A stretch of 8,043 bases of DNA, from NCBI GenBank assembly GCA_020626545.1, contig JAHKZS010000130.1, forward strand, positions 1 through 8,043, written 5' to 3'. Positions 6,133 to 8,043 of this stretch are shown here, in pieces (the stretch's first letter is position 1; each line of letters opens with the position of its first letter). Source of the stretch: a bacterium. GTDB taxonomy: Bacteria; Bacillota; Clostridia; Oscillospirales; Acutalibacteraceae. The translations under genes were made by a program, and so were the position numbers. Under the pieces are notes generated by a model, which saw only the letters and a list, made by a program, of their open reading frames with translations, did no database searches and had not been told where the DNA came from.

Positions 6133-7002
6133 ATGAGTAAAAATCAGAATATTCAGTGGTTTCCGGGCCATATGACTAAAACAAAACGCAAAATCCAATC
6201 CAGCCTTAAACTTATTGACGTTGTAGTTGAGATTATTGACGCCAGAATACCTATCAGCAGCAGCAATCCGGATTTAGCTGAAATAATTCAGAATAAGCCG
6301 AAGCTCGTACTTCTGAATAAATGTGATAAAGCTAACAAAAGCGCTAACCAGGAATGGGTTAATTATTATGCTAAAAAAGGTATAAAAGCATTACCTGTCG
6401 ACTGTAAAACAGGCAGAGGACTAAATAAGTTTATTCCCTCGGTCAGAGAAATTCTCTCCGATAAATTCGAAGCGCAAAAAAATAAAGGAATAAAAAATCC
6501 AATTTTAAGATTAATGATTGTAGGTATTCCTAATGTTGGTAAGTCCTCGTTTATAAATAGAGTCTCAAAACAATCCAGAGCTAAAGTTGAGGATAGACCC
6601 GGAGTAACTCGCGGAAATCAATGGTATACAATCTCTAACGACTTGGAAATGCTGGATACTCCGGGAGTTTTATGGCCTAAATTTGAGGACGAAAAAGTCG
6701 GACTTCATTTGGCCTTTACAGGAGCGGTTAAAGACCAAGTAATTGATATAGAATTACTAGCTATCGACTTTTTAGACGCAATGCTAAAGAATATAACTCC
6801 TCAATTTTTAGAACGTTTCAAGCTGAAAGAAGCCGATTTAGATGGTGTACAAGCATATGAGCTATTAGAAATTATAGGTAGAAAGCGCGGTATGTTAATC
6901 TCCGGCGGAGAAATTGATACCGAAAGAGCCGCTAACCTTGTTATGGACGAATACCGTGACGGAAAATTCGGAAATATTACTTTAGAATTCCCGGAGGAAT
7001 AA
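6133..7002 (+). CDS. rbgA: Ribosome biogenesis GTPase RbgA (YlqF)
   Basis: RbgA is a circularly permuted GTPase needed for late 50S subunit assembly in Bacillus. The GTPase motifs occur in permuted order: G4 NKCD at 62-65, G5-like DCKTG at 90-94, G1 (P loop) GIPNVGKSS at 131-139, G2 within PGVTR at 156-160 (Thr159), and G3 DTPG at 175-178. The N-terminal WFPGHM (9-14) and DARIPxSSxNP (36-45) signatures are diagnostic of the YlqF subfamily. A C-terminal helical RNA-binding domain covers about 205-280. Length (289 aa) matches the family (about 280-290). It follows the lepB terminator, and its stop codon directly abuts the rnhB start, so it leads a coupled rbgA-rnhB-yraN unit. No convincing promoter could be drawn in 6100-6123, although TATAAA at 6116-6121 is a weak -10 candidate. 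Confidence 0.96.
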   Translation: MSKNQNIQWFPGHMTKTKRKIQSSLKLIDVVVEIIDARIPISSSNPDLAEIIQNKPKLVLLNKCDKANKSANQEWVNYYAKKGIKALPVDCKTGRGLNKFIPSVREILSDKFEAQKNKGIKNPILRLMIVGIPNVGKSSFINRVSKQSRAKVEDRPGVTRGNQWYTISNDLEMLDTPGVLWPKFEDEKVGLHLAFTGAVKDQVIDIELLAIDFLDAMLKNITPQFLERFKLKEADLDGVQAYELLEIIGRKRGMLISGGEIDTERAANLVMDEYRDGKFGNITLEFPEE

Positions 7003-7617
7003 ATGGAAGATAAAAATTGGCTGTTATATGAGCAACAAGCTCTGGACAAAGGCTTTATAAACATATGTGGTGTAGATGAAGCGGGGAGAGGTCCTTTGGC
7101 GGGTCCTGTATGCGCCGCTGCTGTAATACTTAAACCTAACCAGATAATAGAAGGCGTTAACGATTCTAAAAAGCTATCCGAGAAAAAACGTGAAATGCTT
7201 TTCGATGTTATAAAAAAAGAAGTTTTATCGTATTCAATCGCGTTTTCTACAGTAGAGGAAATCGAAGAAATGAACATACTTAACGCCACTATGCTCGCTA
7301 TGAAAAGAGCGGTAGAGGGCTTAAAAGTTAAAGCTGACTACGCCTTAATTGACGGTAACAGGCTGCCGCCTCTAGATATAACCGCTGAGTATGTAATTAA
7401 AGGAGACGCTAAGTCGATGTCAATTGCCGCCGCGTCCATACTCGCGAAAGTAAGCCGTGACAGACTTTGTTACGAATACGCTGAAAAATATCCCCAATAC
7501 GGATTTGACAAGCACAAGGGTTACGGAACTAAATTTCATACTCAGGCTATAAAAGAATACGGTCCGTGTGAAATTCATAGAATGAGCTTTTTAAAAAATA
7601 TATTAAAAAATGACTGA
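7003..7617 (+). CDS. rnhB: Ribonuclease HII
   Basis: RNase HII cuts the RNA strand of RNA-DNA hybrids and incises DNA at single embedded ribonucleotides. The 204-residue protein carries the family signature [13 protein letters not shown] from 23. The catalytic acidic residues are Asp25, Glu26, Asp117 (in LIDGN) and Asp135 (in [21 protein letters not shown], split by motif). The [10 protein letters not shown] segment from 54 is also typical. All four metal-binding positions are intact. The ATG directly follows the rbgA stop codon, and its ribosome site GGAGG (6993-6997) lies within the last rbgA codons with a 5-nt spacer. Its end overlaps the yraN start by 8 bp. The rbgA-rnhB pair is conserved in Firmicutes. 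Confidence 0.97.
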   Translation: MEDKNWLLYEQQALDKGFINICGVDEAGRGPLAGPVCAAAVILKPNQIIEGVNDSKKLSEKKREMLFDVIKKEVLSYSIAFSTVEEIEEMNILNATMLAMKRAVEGLKVKADYALIDGNRLPPLDITAEYVIKGDAKSMSIAAASILAKVSRDRLCYEYAEKYPQYGFDKHKGYGTKFHTQAIKEYGPCEIHRMSFLKNILKND

Positions 7618-7993
7618 TTTAAAACTACTGGGTAAAAAAGGTGAGAAATTCACTATAAAATACTTAAAAAAACACAAATATAAAATTCTATTAAGGAATT
7701 TTAACAATCATATAGGTGAAATTGATATAATTGCCGCAAACAAGGAATATATTGTGTTTGTTGAAGTAAAGACAAGACAGGACGACACTTTATTACCTCC
7801 GAGATTTTCTGTAGACACAAAGCAGAAAAATAATATCATAAATACGTCAGAGTATTTTATGAGAAAATATAAAACTGATTTAAAACGAAGATATGATATT
7901 TCTGAGGTTTTTGTTGATAAAAAAGGTGATATGAGTATCAATTATATCGAGAATGCTTTTATAAAAGAAGATATAGATATATATAAAAGTTAA
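7610..7993 (+). CDS. yraN: UPF0102 / YraN-family endonuclease-like protein
   Basis: The 127-residue protein belongs to the small UPF0102 family, which has a restriction-endonuclease-like fold and is often found next to rnhB. Visible landmarks are the N-terminal [14 protein letters not shown] helix region (about 8-21), the ILLRNF segment, and the PD-(D/E)xK-like core GEIDII (36-41, with Glu37 and Asp39) followed by VEVKTR (51-56, with Glu52 and Lys54). The late SVDTKQK and NYIENAF segments are also characteristic. The physiological role of the family is not settled; a nucleic-acid processing function is inferred from the fold. The ATG lies inside the end of rnhB and is preceded only by A/T-rich sequence without a Shine-Dalgarno match. 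Translation is therefore probably coupled to rnhB termination. No terminator is visible after its stop. Confidence 0.93.
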   Translation: MTDLKLLGKKGEKFTIKYLKKHKYKILLRNFNNHIGEIDIIAANKEYIVFVEVKTRQDDTLLPPRFSVDTKQKNNIINTSEYFMRKYKTDLKRRYDISEVFVDKKGDMSINYIENAFIKEDIDIYKS

Positions 7994-8008
7994 AATATTG
8001 TGAATTCT

Positions 8009-8037
8009 TTGACAAATAGTATGTTTTAAGGTATAAT
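8009..8037 (+). promoter_or_regulatory. Perfect-consensus vegetative sigma factor promoter at the right edge
   Basis: TTGACA at 8009-8014 and TATAAT at 8032-8037 are both exact consensus hexamers, separated by exactly 17 bp. Transcription would start near 8044, just beyond the window, and drive whatever lies downstream on the plus strand. It starts 16 bp after the yraN stop, with no terminator between them. Confidence 0.88.
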
Positions 8038-8043
8038 AATTAA

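Noticed and set aside
6801..7289. A 162-codon open frame on the minus strand across the rbgA-rnhB junction
   Set aside because: It lies opposite two well-supported genes, has no recognisable family motif, and has the Ser/Ile-rich composition typical of antisense shadow frames.
1..8043. CRISPR array, insertion sequence, phage or defence genes, tRNA or rRNA genes
   Set aside because: No regularly spaced repeats, transposase motifs, terminal inverted repeats or RNA gene signatures were seen. The window is filled by housekeeping genes with short gaps, the longest being 176 bp.

Overview
This 8,043-bp window is a compact, all-plus-strand stretch of core bacterial genes. The content and order (divIVA-ileS-lspA-rluD, then rplS-lepB-rbgA-rnhB-yraN), AT-rich DNA, strong Shine-Dalgarno sites and an RbgA-type circularly permuted GTPase point to a low-GC Gram-positive. 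I infer an anaerobic clostridial lineage, perhaps Ruminococcus/Oscillospiraceae-like. The acidic DivIVA tail and the SPase I motif variant fit this, but the exact taxon cannot be fixed by eye.

Region 1 (1-4802) is a division/translation/envelope unit. It holds the C-terminal part of DivIVA (cut off by the window's left edge), isoleucyl-tRNA synthetase, lipoprotein signal peptidase II and an RluD-family 23S rRNA pseudouridine synthase. divIVA and ileS are 25 bp apart with no terminator and no room for a T-box. lspA and rluD overlap by 8 bp. An RNA-type hairpin sits in the 60-bp ileS-lspA gap.

Region 2 (4803-5356) is a self-contained ribosomal-protein transcription unit. It has an AT-rich UP-like element, an extended -10 promoter, a roughly 119-nt structured leader with three stem-loops, rplS (L19), and a strong intrinsic terminator. 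The leader is the most interesting non-coding element here and is a candidate L19 autoregulatory leader.

Region 3 (5357-8043) holds lepB (signal peptidase I) followed by its own terminator. Next comes a tightly packed rbgA-rnhB-yraN unit, with a 0-bp gap and then an 8-bp overlap. The window ends with a perfect-consensus vegetative promoter (TTGACA-17-TATAAT) pointing to a gene beyond the right edge.

Together the genes cover ribosome construction (L19, RbgA, RluD), aminoacylation (IleS), protein secretion and maturation (LspA, LepB), pole/septum organisation (DivIVA) and nucleic-acid maintenance (RNase HII, YraN). I see no mobile element, CRISPR array, tRNA, rRNA, phage gene or defence system, and no convincing new multi-gene system. 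The observations worth checking are regulatory: the rplS leader, the terminator-isolated layout, the ileS-lspA hairpin and a recurring shifted-register ribosome binding site.
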